A stretch of DNA of 36,020 bases, taken from NCBI GenBank assembly GCA_947471105.1, contig CANIYB010000002.1, positions 1 to 36,020 of the forward strand, read 5' to 3'. A model generated the notes under the pieces. It worked only from the letters and a program-made list of their open reading frames with translations. It was not told the origin of the DNA and made no database searches. The DNA comes from Cytophagaceae bacterium (GTDB taxonomy: Bacteria; Bacteroidota; Bacteroidia; Cytophagales; Spirosomataceae). The position numbers were made by a program, and so were the translations under genes. This document shows, piece by piece, positions 1 to 11,988 of the stretch. Within the stretch, counting starts at the first letter, position 1; every line of letters begins with the position of its first letter.

Positions 1-1767
<1,767 letters not shown>

Positions 1768-1823
1768 GCCATAACTGACAAGAATGTATTCTAATTAGTT
1801 AGTTTCAGCCATTATCAGGTCAT

Positions 1824-1873
1824 AAAAAAACACTCAAGTCAACAAATTTATTATGTTGATTTGAGTGTTTTTA
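1824..1873. terminator. Bidirectional intrinsic terminator between convergent genes
   Basis: AAAAAA-AACACTCAAGTCAACA (1829-1844), loop, TGTTGATTTGAGTGTT-TTT (1854-1871). 16-bp stem with one G:T wobble, A-tract and T-tract on either side, between two converging CDSs. Confidence 0.85.
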
Positions 1874-1885
1874 TCTTTCAGTAAG

Positions 1886-4858
1886 TTACTGCATCTTACT
1901 CATTTGGAAATTAAATATACCTTCTAACTCCTTGTATTTGGCAGGAGGCATTTTTGATTCTTTTAAAGAAGAAACAATTATATTCATCTCATAAGCAGCA
2001 ATTTGAATGTTACGCTCATTGGAACGAACACCCGCCGCTAAATAATAATCTAAGGATTTTGCATTCCGTTTGACCATGGTGTTTGCTATTTCTAAGGCCT
2101 TATTCTCCTCTCCTATCGATAAATACAAACCTACCATGCTAGCAGAGAATTGATCATATGGGATCACTTTGTCTGGCATCACAAAATTCAAATGATCCAA
2201 CACCTTTTTTGCTAATGGGATATTTCCTTCGCGAATCAATTGGTCTGCTAATCGGAATGTACCCAAACGAAGCGTCACACTTGGTATTCCCATGTAAAAG
2301 TCCCCATGGTAATAAATACTCGGATCATTCAATCCTCTCCAATACATTTTGTTCAACATATTATCCGCCATGATTTTGGTGTTAACAAAACCATCTTTAG
2401 CACCTGAGATTTTAAACGGCATTAATCGGTACGCATAACCCTCCAATTGCATGCTTTCCTTTAATCCCAAATATTGATCATTTGGTAAAGTAGCCGCAAA
2501 ATAAATAGGGCGTTTCCAACCTGCTACCGCATTGTTCGATATGATTTCCAATTGGACCAATTCACCTTTAAAAATATTTTTTGCCGGCAATCTCCAACCC
2601 AATCGATCAGATACAAATGGAAGAAAATCCTTAGGAAACCAATTCGATTTAGCCAATTCAGCTACGTTAACGGGCACAGACAAAGAATCTGAAGGGAATG
2701 TGTTTATTGTTTCCCCACTTTGAGTTTGAGCCTGAATTCGTGCATCATCTTTATGCAACAATTCCAAATAATCAGGAAGTGACATTTCTGAAATATTAGG
2801 ATTTTCATTGTACATGATTTGATCATTGACCCCTTCTAAAAATTGATCTTTGATCAATTTAATCGGTAAAGCTTCTGACTCATAGGTCTTACGTTTCATT
2901 TGGTCAACATACCAATCCGTGCCCAACAATGATAAATTACACACACGAACATCCGTCCTAAAACCTTCTACTTCTTGTACATACCACAGCGGGAAAGTAT
3001 CGTTATCACCTCCCGTAAATAATATAGCATTGGGTGCACATGAGTTCAATAGATTCTTGGCAAAATCAATTTGATGATATCTCCTGCTACGATCATGATC
3101 ATCCCAGTTTTGTTGGGCCATAATCATAGGTGCTGACAAACTCAGAACGGCCAATAAAGACCAACGAAGCTGAGGGGATTTGATGATTTTTGTGAGCCAC
3201 TCTGCCAACTGCATCACACCTAATCCTGCCCAAATCGCTAAAAAGTAGAAAGACCCCACGTAAATATAATCCCGCTCTCTAGGCTCAACCGGTGGAGAAT
3301 TTAAGTAAACAACTAAGGCAATTCCTGTCAGCACAAACATCATAATGGTGACTAAAAAGTCTTTTTCATCCTTGCGATACAACAGGTAAAAACCTAATAA
3401 AACTAAAATAATAGGCAAGTAATAATAATTATTTCGAGCCTTATTCTCCTTCATAATGTCAGGTAAATTGGACGTATCCTGAAACGCATTAATGGCCCAA
3501 GCGTCTTGAGCATCACTTTCTCGACCGACAAAATTCCAAAGTAAATAACGCATGTACATATGCCCCATTTGATGGCTAAACATAAACCTCAGGTTATCTC
3601 CAAAACTTGGTTTTTGACCCGCTGGAATTCCTAACATTTCTTGGTATAACTGAACATGCTGACCCGAATTACTCCATACACGTGGCAAAAGCATTTGTTG
3701 GTCTTTCTGATACACATATTCTGGCTTATTTGTGTACACCACATATTTGCCATCCTTCATCTTATAAACGGGCTCACCCTGTTTGAATTCCTCAATTTGT
3801 GCCGTATAAATAGGACCATACAATAAAGAACGTGAACCGTATTGCTCTCTTTTTAAGTATTTCAAAAAGTTCAAAATATTACTCGGATCATTCTCATTGA
3901 TCGGCGGATTATACCCTGAACGAACTAATGCAACTGTATACGTTGAGTAGCCAATCAAAAGAAACACCAATGAAAACAAAGCGACATTAAGCACCACATT
4001 TTGTTTTTTATAGGAATAACGTATTCCAAAAACAATGGCCAAAATCAATAAAACCAAGAAAAACAAAGCGCCACTTCCGTAGGAGAATCCTAGCGAATTA
4101 ACAAATTGCAATTCAAACCAAAAAGCTAGTGAAGGAACTCCAGGGATTACGCCCGAATTAACAATGCCTAAAATTAATAGGCCGATCATCATGGCAATAA
4201 AACCGCCCTTATAAGTGGGTTTCTCTTCTTTTTTGAAATAATATAAAATGGCCAATGCAGGCAAAGTAACCAAGTTCAATAAGTGAACTCCTATCGAAAG
4301 ACCTACTAAATAGGCGATGAAAAGAATCCATCGATTGGCTTCCGCTTCATCTTCAACTAATTCCCACTTAAACGCAGCCCAAACAACGATGGCCGTGAAA
4401 AAAGATGACATCGCATACACTTCAGCTTCCACCGCAGAGAACCAAAAACTATCTGAAAAAGTATACACTAAAGCACCAATAAATCCTGATAACAAGAGTA
4501 TTATGCTTTCTGGCTTAGTTAACGAATCAAAAGTTTTGTTTAAAATCTTACGTCCAATGAGAACAATGGTCCAATGCAAAAACAAAATCGTCAGGGCACT
4601 TGACACCACAGACATCATATTCACCCAAAAAGCTACTCGGCTTACGTCACCTAGGGCCAACAAGGAGAACATGCGACCAATTAATAAAAAGAGTGGAGCC
4701 CCTGGAGGATGTGGAACTTGTAATTTGTATGCACAAGCAATAAACTCTCCGCAATCCCAGAAGGATGCAGTGGGCTCAACGGTCAATGTATAGGTGACTA
4801 AGGCAATTAAAAAAACAAGCCAACCCGTTAGGTTATTAATTCGGTTAAAATTCAGCAT
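1886..4858 (-). CDS. DUF2723 family multi-pass membrane protein (TMEM260/protein O-mannosyltransferase-like)
   Basis: N-terminus GWLVFLIALVTYTLTVEPTASFWDCGEFIACAYKLQVPHPPGAPLFLLIGR is typical of DUF2723; many TM segments; soluble C-terminal tail. Confidence 0.85.
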   Translation of the reverse strand: MLNFNRINNLTGWLVFLIALVTYTLTVEPTASFWDCGEFIACAYKLQVPHPPGAPLFLLIGRMFSLLALGDVSRVAFWVNMMSVVSSALTILFLHWTIVLIGRKILNKTFDSLTKPESIILLLSGFIGALVYTFSDSFWFSAVEAEVYAMSSFFTAIVVWAAFKWELVEDEAEANRWILFIAYLVGLSIGVHLLNLVTLPALAILYYFKKEEKPTYKGGFIAMMIGLLILGIVNSGVIPGVPSLAFWFELQFVNSLGFSYGSGALFFLVLLILAIVFGIRYSYKKQNVVLNVALFSLVFLLIGYSTYTVALVRSGYNPPINENDPSNILNFLKYLKREQYGSRSLLYGPIYTAQIEEFKQGEPVYKMKDGKYVVYTNKPEYVYQKDQQMLLPRVWSNSGQHVQLYQEMLGIPAGQKPSFGDNLRFMFSHQMGHMYMRYLLWNFVGRESDAQDAWAINAFQDTSNLPDIMKENKARNNYYYLPIILVLLGFYLLYRKDEKDFLVTIMMFVLTGIALVVYLNSPPVEPRERDYIYVGSFYFLAIWAGLGVMQLAEWLTKIIKSPQLRWSLLAVLSLSAPMIMAQQNWDDHDRSRRYHQIDFAKNLLNSCAPNAILFTGGDNDTFPLWYVQEVEGFRTDVRVCNLSLLGTDWYVDQMKRKTYESEALPIKLIKDQFLEGVNDQIMYNENPNISEMSLPDYLELLHKDDARIQAQTQSGETINTFPSDSLSVPVNVAELAKSNWFPKDFLPFVSDRLGWRLPAKNIFKGELVQLEIISNNAVAGWKRPIYFAATLPNDQYLGLKESMQLEGYAYRLMPFKISGAKDGFVNTKIMADNMLNKMYWRGLNDPSIYYHGDFYMGIPSVTLRLGTFRLADQLIREGNIPLAKKVLDHLNFVMPDKVIPYDQFSASMVGLYLSIGEENKALEIANTMVKRNAKSLDYYLAAGVRSNERNIQIAAYEMNIIVSSLKESKMPPAKYKELEGIFNFQMSKMQ

Positions 4859-4874
4859 AAATCGAAATTTAAAT

Positions 4875-4882
4875 CAAAATTA
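4875..4882 (-). promoter_or_regulatory. Putative Bacteroidota -7 box TAATTTTG upstream of the DUF2723 gene
   Basis: CAAAATTA on + (TAATTTTG on -), 16 nt before the ATG at 4858; fits TAnnTTTG. No convincing -33 element seen. Confidence 0.4.
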
Positions 4883-4937
4883 GACATTTTGCCATTCAAT
4901 TTTTCGGCAAAAAAGTTAAAAAAGGTTAATGTCACTC

Positions 4938-5969
4938 TTAAGAAAACTGCTTCAAAAACCGAACATCGTTTTCGGTAAATAAGCGTAAATCTTTAATTTG
5001 ATATTTAAGCATGGTAATACGTTCAATCCCCATTCCAAACGCAAAACCATTGTATTTTGTAGAATCAATACCTACATTTTCCAAGACATTGGGGTCGACC
5101 ATACCTGCTCCGGCAATTTCTACCCAACCTGCTTGCTTACACACATTACATCCTTCGCCTTTACACAGCAAACAGGTAATATCCATTTCTGCGCTGGGTT
5201 CAGTAAAAGGAAAATAAGACGGACGGAATCGGACTTTCGTATCTTTCCCAAACATCTCCTTCGCAAAATGGTATAAAGTATCTTTTAAGTCTTTAAAACT
5301 TACGTTTTCATCTACATATAAGCCTTCCACCTGGTGAAACAAACAATGAGCTCTAGCAGAAATCGCTTCATTTCTAAACACTCTACCCGGCATTACTGAA
5401 CGAATAGGTGGTTTTTGATGCTGCATTAACCGAATTTGAACATTGGACGTATGTGTCCTTAACAACACATCGTCTTGAATTTCACCAGCTCCTTTTTCAA
5501 TAAAAAAAGTGTCTTGCATTTCCCTTGCCGGGTGATTGGCAGGAAAATTCAATGCCGTAAAATTATAAAAATCAGTTTCAATCTCAGGTCCATCCGAAAC
5601 TGAAAAACCCATCCGATTAAATATTTCTAGTATTCTAGCCCTAACCATAGTCAAAGGGTGTAAACTTCCCTGTGAAATTGGATCTGAAATCGTTAAATCA
5701 TCGGGCGATACTATATCAGCTTGGGTATTGGAGAAATTATCTTGAGCTTCAGCAAACTTAGATTCCGCTAAATTTTTTAGTCCGTTAAGCGATTGACCAA
5801 CATCCCTTCTTGTTTCAGCCGGTACATTTTTTAATTGATCAAAAAGAGCAGCTAAACGACCTTTTCTGCCCACAAATTCAATTCTAAAATTATCTAACTC
5901 CCATTCATTCGAAATAATGAATGCATTAATTTCATCTTGAATCTTTTTTATTTCCTCTTGCATCGTCAA
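4938..5969 (-). CDS. pheS: Phenylalanyl-tRNA synthetase alpha subunit
   Basis: Class II aaRS motifs: LHPLTMVRARILEIFNRMGF, FPANHPAREMQDTFF, LLRTHTSNVQIR, FRNEAISARAHCLFHQVEGLYVD, GFAFGMGIERITML. Confidence 0.96.
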   Translation of the reverse strand: MTMQEEIKKIQDEINAFIISNEWELDNFRIEFVGRKGRLAALFDQLKNVPAETRRDVGQSLNGLKNLAESKFAEAQDNFSNTQADIVSPDDLTISDPISQGSLHPLTMVRARILEIFNRMGFSVSDGPEIETDFYNFTALNFPANHPAREMQDTFFIEKGAGEIQDDVLLRTHTSNVQIRLMQHQKPPIRSVMPGRVFRNEAISARAHCLFHQVEGLYVDENVSFKDLKDTLYHFAKEMFGKDTKVRFRPSYFPFTEPSAEMDITCLLCKGEGCNVCKQAGWVEIAGAGMVDPNVLENVGIDSTKYNGFAFGMGIERITMLKYQIKDLRLFTENDVRFLKQFS

Positions 5970-5977
5970 ATATTAAT

Positions 5978-6667
5978 CTAAAAAATTTTATACCCCAAAG
6001 TCACCTGATACAGATTTAATTTAGGCGAAAAAGTTATTCCTGCAGGAATGGGTAAGGTTTTGGTCAATTGGGACAAATTACCTTCATACCGAACATCTAA
6101 CGTAAAGCCTAATAAATCGACACCGCCACCTACTTGATACGAAAATGAAGCTTTACTAGCTATTTCAGCTGCCGTTCCCACATATTTCTGGGTTACCATA
6201 TTAATTAAATCATTTAATTCTGTATCCGTTTTTAAGGTATAGGAAGCTACTGGACCCGCCATGGCATGTAAAAATTTCCAACGGAAACCCAATAAAATAG
6301 GGACATCAATATTAGTAAAGGTAAACTGTTTGGTTTGCGTTAAACCAGGAATATAAACCGACCCCCCTTTGGTCGAAAGTAAAACCTCGGGTTCAATAAA
6401 TACTTTTCTACCTAATCGGGCATATATACCACCCACGTAACTCTGTTTGGTATCCAAACTAGCTAGTAATTGATCTTTAATAACAGCGCCATTTAACGTA
6501 ACAATTCCATCCGTTTCAAGTCGCGCTAAATTCACTCCTCCTTTAATACCGATTCGGAAAAAACTACCAGTAGCCATTTTGGCTGGCATTAGAAATTGAG
6601 CCTTTACTGATGGAGTCAAAATCAGAAGTCCAAAGAAAATAATAGTGCGAAGGCGATTAAAATGCAT
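5978..6667 (-). CDS. Outer-membrane beta-barrel protein, PorT-like
   Basis: Signal peptide (MHFNRLRTIIFFGLLILTPSVKAQ), then FFRIGIKGGVNLARLE and alternating beta-strand pattern ending LYQVTLGYKIF. Start moved from 6688 to the Met preceding the signal peptide. Confidence 0.75.
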   Translation of the reverse strand: MHFNRLRTIIFFGLLILTPSVKAQFLMPAKMATGSFFRIGIKGGVNLARLETDGIVTLNGAVIKDQLLASLDTKQSYVGGIYARLGRKVFIEPEVLLSTKGGSVYIPGLTQTKQFTFTNIDVPILLGFRWKFLHAMAGPVASYTLKTDTELNDLINMVTQKYVGTAAEIASKASFSYQVGGGVDLLGFTLDVRYEGNLSQLTKTLPIPAGITFSPKLNLYQVTLGYKIF

Positions 6668-6746
6668 ATAATAAATTAGAAAAGTCAATTAGCTTGTAAA
6701 ATTATCCTTTTTCAACCGAAAAAAAAGAAAAAACCAAATCAAAGCG

Positions 6747-6754
6747 TAATTTTG
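6747..6754 (+). promoter_or_regulatory. Putative -7 box TAATTTTG upstream of radA
   Basis: TAnnTTTG match 18 nt before the GTG start at 6773. No clear -33. Confidence 0.4.
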
Positions 6755-6772
6755 AATTATAAAAAATAAAAC

Positions 6773-8152
6773 GTGGCTAAAGCTAAAACTTCCTTCTTTT
6801 GTCAATCTTGCGGACAATCAACTCCTAAATGGCTTGGGAAATGTCCATCATGTGAAGAATGGAACACTTTTGTTGAGGAATTGATTGAAACAAATACGCA
6901 TCCAGCAGAAGTTTGGAAGGATAAGTCCAGAACTAAATCTCAGGTAAAACCGAAATTATTAGCCGAAGTAACATTTGAAAACACACCCAAACTAATTTGT
7001 TCAGACCCCGAATTTAATCGCGTATTAGGCGGTGGAATTGTACCAGGTAGCTTAGTGCTGATTGGCGGCGAACCAGGGATTGGTAAATCAACGTTATTAC
7101 TACAAGTTGCGTTATCCTTGCAAGGCCCCAAAGTTTTGTATGTCACAGGGGAAGAGTCGGAGCAACAAATAAAATTACGCGCAGACCGATTAAGCACGAA
7201 ACCTGCTAATTTATATATTTTAACAGAAACAAATACCCAACAAATTTTTAAGCATTTAATTGAATTAGAGCCTGATTTAATCATCATTGACTCCATTCAG
7301 ACTTTATATTCCGACCAGATTGAATCAGGGCCGGGCAGTGTATCCCAAATCAGAGAATGCGCATTAGAACTCATGCGTTTTGCAAAAGAGAGTGCCACAC
7401 CTATATTTTTAGTTGGCCACATCACCAAAGAAGGCTCCATCGCTGGTCCAAAAGTTTTAGAACATTTAGTAGACACCGTTTTGCAATTTGAAGGCGACCG
7501 TCATTTAATTTACCGTATCCTAAGAACTACCAAAAATAGATTTGGCAGTACGTCTGAATTAGGCATTTATGAAATGCTAGGTTCGGGATTAAGACCTGTA
7601 ACTAATCCATCAGAAATTTTACTATCCCAGCGGGATGAAGCATCCTCCGGAATCGCCATTGGCACACTTTTAGAAGGAAATAGACCCTTGTTGGTTGAAA
7701 TTCAATCATTAGTGACAACCTCTAACTATGGAATGGCTCAACGCACCGCAACGGGTTATGATTCCAAAAGATTAAATATGTTATTGGCTGTTTTGGAAAA
7801 AAGAGGTGGATATAAACTAGGGACCCAGGATGTGTTTGTCAATATAACCGGGGGAATTCGGGTAGATGACCCCGCATTAGACTTGGCCACTTGCCTATCG
7901 ATGGTCTCGTCCTATGAAGATAAAATCATTGATTCTTCCATCTGTTTTGCCGCTGAGGTGGGTTTAGGTGGAGAATTAAGGTCTGTGACGCGCATAGACC
8001 AACGAATCGCCGAGGCAGAAAAGTTAGGATTCAAGCAAATATGGATTTCAAAATACAACCTTAAGGGCTTGAATTATAAACCCAAAGAGATCAAAATTCA
8101 AACGGCGGCTACCTTATTAGATGTCATTATGAACATTTGGCGTCAAAAATAG
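6773..8152 (+). CDS. radA: DNA repair protein RadA (GTG start)
   Basis: Zinc finger FFCQSCGQSTPKWLGKCPSCEEW, Walker A GGEPGIGKST, KNRFGS motif, Lon-like C-terminal region. Confidence 0.96.
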   Translation: MAKAKTSFFCQSCGQSTPKWLGKCPSCEEWNTFVEELIETNTHPAEVWKDKSRTKSQVKPKLLAEVTFENTPKLICSDPEFNRVLGGGIVPGSLVLIGGEPGIGKSTLLLQVALSLQGPKVLYVTGEESEQQIKLRADRLSTKPANLYILTETNTQQIFKHLIELEPDLIIIDSIQTLYSDQIESGPGSVSQIRECALELMRFAKESATPIFLVGHITKEGSIAGPKVLEHLVDTVLQFEGDRHLIYRILRTTKNRFGSTSELGIYEMLGSGLRPVTNPSEILLSQRDEASSGIAIGTLLEGNRPLLVEIQSLVTTSNYGMAQRTATGYDSKRLNMLLAVLEKRGGYKLGTQDVFVNITGGIRVDDPALDLATCLSMVSSYEDKIIDSSICFAAEVGLGGELRSVTRIDQRIAEAEKLGFKQIWISKYNLKGLNYKPKEIKIQTAATLLDVIMNIWRQK

Positions 8153-8888
8153 CCTTCGGATATTCGACTTGAATTAAATACAAACCATGTGCAGGTACAG
8201 ATCTACCCGCTTTTTGTCGGTCTTTGGAATTCAGTATGTTCATCAAATCCGATAATTCCCAATTTCCTAAACCAATTTCAATCATGGTTCCCACCACGCT
8301 TCGAACCATCCCTCTTAAAAACCGGTTGGCCTGAATGGTGAAGATTAATTGGTCATTCCGAATTTCCCAAAATGCTTTTTTAATATCGCAATCGAACGTA
8401 GTTACTTCCGTTTTTACTTTTGAAAAACACTGAAAATTGGTATGATTTTTCAAAATTTCTCCTGCTGAATTCATTTTTTCTAAATCCAATTTGGCTTCAA
8501 ACCAATACGCATATTTACGAATCAACGGACTTTTAGATGTAGAAATGATGTACTCATAGGTTCGCGATAATGCGTCAAACCTTGCATGAAACTCATTTGA
8601 AACAGCATATAGGGATTGAATCGCTAAAGATGTAGGCAACATTCGATTTGCCCGATACACAAAATCAGCTGCAGGAATAATTTCATCAGGTAAGTCGACA
8701 TGCGCGAATTGCTGTCGGGCATGCACTCCAGTATCCGTCCGTGAACTTCCCGTAATCTCGACTTTAAAACCTAATAGCAGGCTTAATTTCTCTTCCAATT
8801 CAGCTTGAACTGAATGAGCATTGGGTTGAATTTGGTAGCCATGAAATGAGCCGCCATCATACGAGAATTGTATTAGATAACGGCTCAT
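8127..8888 (-). CDS. truA: tRNA pseudouridine(38-40) synthase TruA
   Basis: SYDGGSFHGYQIQPN, GSSRTDTGVHARQQFAHVDL, FLRGMVRSVVGTMIEIG motifs. Confidence 0.95.
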   Translation of the reverse strand: MSRYLIQFSYDGGSFHGYQIQPNAHSVQAELEEKLSLLLGFKVEITGSSRTDTGVHARQQFAHVDLPDEIIPAADFVYRANRMLPTSLAIQSLYAVSNEFHARFDALSRTYEYIISTSKSPLIRKYAYWFEAKLDLEKMNSAGEILKNHTNFQCFSKVKTEVTTFDCDIKKAFWEIRNDQLIFTIQANRFLRGMVRSVVGTMIEIGLGNWELSDLMNILNSKDRQKAGRSVPAHGLYLIQVEYPKAIFDAKCS

Positions 8889-8892
8889 CCAA

Positions 8893-11124
8893 TTATTTCA
8901 TTAAGGCAGTTTCCAGCGCTGAATGGTAGGAATCAAAAGCTCCTTGTAACGTGGAAACTTCTTGGCCATCCACCTTCATGTCTTTACCTGCAACTTCTCC
9001 AATCAAAGAAAATACTTGGTTATTTTGATTCAAAAACGATTCAAACGAAGCTTTATTTTGAACATCCACAGAAACCATTACTCTACTTTGAGCTTCTCCA
9101 AACCAGAAAGCATCGCGGCGAATATGGGTATCCCCCTGAACAGAGAAACCTAATTTTCTAGGGAACGAAGATTCTGCCAACGTAATCAATAAACCTCCAT
9201 CTGAAACATCATGAGCAGATTGTATTAACCTAGCGCCAATTAAACCGGCGATTGATTTTTGAACCTTCTGCTCGGTTTCCAAATTAAAATGAGGCGCTGG
9301 AGTAGCTTTAATTTTTTTATAGGAATACACGTATTCAGACGAAGCAATGTCATTGACAGCTTGACCTATTAAATAAATAAGGTCTCCCTCCTTCTTGAAA
9401 TCCAAAGTCATTTTCATGCTTGGGTCTTCCAAAATACCTAACATTCCGATCGTCGGCGTAGGAAAAACAGGGCCTTCATCAGAGGACTGATTGTAAAAAC
9501 TAACATTACCACCTGTCACAGGTGTTTCAAAAGCCAAACACGCTTTTTTCATTCCTTTAATCGCTCCCACAAATTGCCAATACACCTCCGGAACGTAAGG
9601 ATTTCCAAAATTCAGGCAATTGGTAATCGCCACAGGCACACCACCGGAACAAACAATATTTCTAGCTGCTTCGGCTACGGCCATCGCACAACCCTCTTCA
9701 GGATCCGCATTGACATACCTTGAATTACAATCAACCGTTATGACAATGGATTTTTGAGAACCGTGAACCTTCACGACAGCTGCATCCGAAGGAGCATTTG
9801 TGTTTCTGTTCGCACGGCCGATCGATGAATCATATTGTTCCGCCACCCATTTTTTAGATGCGATATTGGGATGATTCATTAAAAAGTCAAAAGCCTTTGG
9901 CAATTCTTCAGCCGTTAAATCGGCGACAGAGTCAATGGAAAACTTCTTAAACTCTTGAAAATAAGCAGGTTCTTTATATTCTCGAGTGTAAACAGGCGCA
10001 CCGCCACCTAACACCAAATCATCTGCCGGCACGTCAGCCACTAATTGGCCATCCTGATAAAACTCCAATCTTTTTGTATCGGTAACAACTCCAATTTGTT
10101 CACAATTCAAATCCCACTTGTCAAAAATACGCTTCGCCTCATGCTCCCTACCCTTTTCCACGACGATCAACATACGTTCTTGGGATTCCGATAATAAAAT
10201 CTCAAATGGCTGCATATTGGCTTGACGCGTAGGAACTTTTGAAAGATCAATAATCATTCCATGCTCGCCTTTGGCGGACATTTCTGAAGTAGAACAGATA
10301 ATTCCAGCCGCTCCCATATCTTGAATTCCTATCACACAACCTGCTTCAATAATCTCCAAAGAAGCTTCCAACAATAACTTTTCTTGGAATGGATCACCTA
10401 CTTGAACTGCAGGCAATTTTTCAGAAGATTTAGCTGTAATATCCTCAGAAGCAAAGCTAGCTCCCCCAATTCCATCTTTTCCAGTAGCCGAACCCACAAT
10501 AAAAACACCATTTCCTACCCCATAAGAAGTAGCAGATGCTTGAGTCCCAACCTTCAAAATACCGGCAGAAAAGGCATTAACCAGTGGATTAGTGGAATAA
10601 CAGTCATCAAAAAATACTTCACCTCCTACGGTCGGAATACCAAAAGCATTGCCATAATCGCCAATGCCTTTAACGACACCTTTAACTAACCACTTCGTTT
10701 TGGCTAACTCTATATTTCCAAATCGAAGGGAATTTAGTTGGGCAATCGGACGCGCACCCATCGTAAAAATATCGCGGTTAATTCCACCAACACCCGTGGC
10801 CGCACCTTGATAGGGCTCCAATGCCGAGGGGTGATTGTGAGATTCTATTTTAAAAGCACATCCTAAACCGTCTCCTAGGTCAACCAACCCCGCATTTTCT
10901 TCTCCTGCTTTCGCAAGCATTCTGGGAGAATCCTTAGGCAAAGTCTTTAACCAAACAATTGAATTTTTATAAGAACAATGTTCAGACCACATCACAGAAA
11001 ATATGGAAAGCTCAGTGAAATTAGGCTTCCGACCTAAAATCTCCTGAATTCGATCATATTCTTCTGGTAGTAAACCTAATTTTTTGGCAGTTTCAACGGT
11101 AGGTAAATTGTCAATAGATTCCAC
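8893..11124 (-). CDS. purL: Phosphoribosylformylglycinamidine synthase subunit PurL (small type)
   Basis: MWSEHCSYKNS, ESHNHPSALEPYQGAATGVGGINRDIFTMGARPIA, GIQDMGAAG, TGGNVSFYNQ, SAHDVSDGGL motifs. Confidence 0.96.
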   Translation of the reverse strand: MESIDNLPTVETAKKLGLLPEEYDRIQEILGRKPNFTELSIFSVMWSEHCSYKNSIVWLKTLPKDSPRMLAKAGEENAGLVDLGDGLGCAFKIESHNHPSALEPYQGAATGVGGINRDIFTMGARPIAQLNSLRFGNIELAKTKWLVKGVVKGIGDYGNAFGIPTVGGEVFFDDCYSTNPLVNAFSAGILKVGTQASATSYGVGNGVFIVGSATGKDGIGGASFASEDITAKSSEKLPAVQVGDPFQEKLLLEASLEIIEAGCVIGIQDMGAAGIICSTSEMSAKGEHGMIIDLSKVPTRQANMQPFEILLSESQERMLIVVEKGREHEAKRIFDKWDLNCEQIGVVTDTKRLEFYQDGQLVADVPADDLVLGGGAPVYTREYKEPAYFQEFKKFSIDSVADLTAEELPKAFDFLMNHPNIASKKWVAEQYDSSIGRANRNTNAPSDAAVVKVHGSQKSIVITVDCNSRYVNADPEEGCAMAVAEAARNIVCSGGVPVAITNCLNFGNPYVPEVYWQFVGAIKGMKKACLAFETPVTGGNVSFYNQSSDEGPVFPTPTIGMLGILEDPSMKMTLDFKKEGDLIYLIGQAVNDIASSEYVYSYKKIKATPAPHFNLETEQKVQKSIAGLIGARLIQSAHDVSDGGLLITLAESSFPRKLGFSVQGDTHIRRDAFWFGEAQSRVMVSVDVQNKASFESFLNQNNQVFSLIGEVAGKDMKVDGQEVSTLQGAFDSYHSALETALMK

Positions 11125-11225
11125 AATGTAAGATTAATTTGAAAAAATATTTGCTCTTAACTAAGCAAGCTATAAAGGTAATAATTTCCACGTTGAGACC
11201 CAAAATCAAGGCCCAAAATGTATGG

Positions 11226-11831
11226 CTATTCAGCAGTATTTTGAGTTTCGACCACGCGCCAATAGGCCTTGTCGTCTGGCGTATCTAAATCCTTATATTG
11301 TACATTGAAATGACAATATAAAACGTCTTTTGCCTGTTTATGCCAAATTTCACCTAGGCCTTTCTCCCCTTTCCAGTTAAAGAACTGGGATTGAAACTGA
11401 TGAGGAATCACTACCGGAGGCGACATTTGCCCGCCAAAATCAGAAACAATAAAAAACTTGGGGTGCAATTTTCTTGCATTTTGTAATGCCGACAAGTGCG
11501 AAGACTCAATGAAAGGCAAATCGCAAAGCAAAACCATGATATCGTCCTGCTTATCAGCCAACATGCGTAGGCCTTCCGCCAAGGTCGAGCCCATCCCTTC
11601 CGACCAATGTTCACTAATGGAAAATTGGACCTTAGAATTTGTGCGTTGAAGTTTAAGCAAAATCTCGCTGGATTTTTCAGTTTCAGCGCCGATTAAGACT
11701 AAAATTTCGGAACACACGGAAAGTGCTTGTTGGCACGTCCGCTCTAATAAACTCTTTCCTAAATACTGAAACAAAATCTTAGGCTCTCCTAACCTTGAGG
11801 AACGACCCGCAGCTAATATTAATCCGATCAT
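11226..11831 (-). CDS. MocA/MobA-like nucleotidyltransferase (molybdenum cofactor cytidylyltransferase-like)
   Basis: MIGLILAAGRSSRLGEPKILFQYLGKSLLERT NTP-transferase signature, LLCDLPF, GQMSPPVVIP. Confidence 0.8.
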   Translation of the reverse strand: MIGLILAAGRSSRLGEPKILFQYLGKSLLERTCQQALSVCSEILVLIGAETEKSSEILLKLQRTNSKVQFSISEHWSEGMGSTLAEGLRMLADKQDDIMVLLCDLPFIESSHLSALQNARKLHPKFFIVSDFGGQMSPPVVIPHQFQSQFFNWKGEKGLGEIWHKQAKDVLYCHFNVQYKDLDTPDDKAYWRVVETQNTAE

Positions 11832-11914
11832 CCGATTTGGTCCATATCAAAAGGTGAGAAATCATGACTGACACGATGTTTCTTAGTATTTACTTTTAAG
11901 TTATAAACGGCCAT
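11828..11914 (-). other. 28-codon small ORF overlapping the mocA-like start (ATGA); possible truncated iorA-like 2Fe-2S subunit
   Basis: Not in the supplied track. Hand translation: MAVYNLKVNTKKHRVSHDFSPFDMDQIG*. TGA (11830-11828) overlaps ATG (11831-11829) of the downstream gene. Confidence 0.4.
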
Positions 11915-11976
11915 TTATGGATATTTTTTGCGAAATTGAATTTACAGAAAAATTATAGTTAATCCATATAGATCGC

Positions 11977-11984
11977 TATTTTTG
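11977..11984 (+). promoter_or_regulatory. Putative -7 box TATTTTTG 4 nt before the methyltransferase ATG
   Basis: TAnnTTTG match immediately upstream of ATG at 11989. Confidence 0.4.
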
Positions 11985-11988
11985 TCAC

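Noticed and set aside
4317-4793. 158-aa plus-strand ORF antisense to the DUF2723 gene
   Set aside because: Lies wholly inside a well-supported CDS; low-complexity Ser/Thr/Ala/Lys composition with no recognisable motif.
10384-10689. 101-aa plus-strand ORF antisense to purL
   Set aside because: Inside conserved purL; no domain signature or upstream signals.
8893-11124. Possible novel fusion because the ORF is long
   Set aside because: Ordinary single-chain PurL of the ~740-aa type; all motifs in canonical order.
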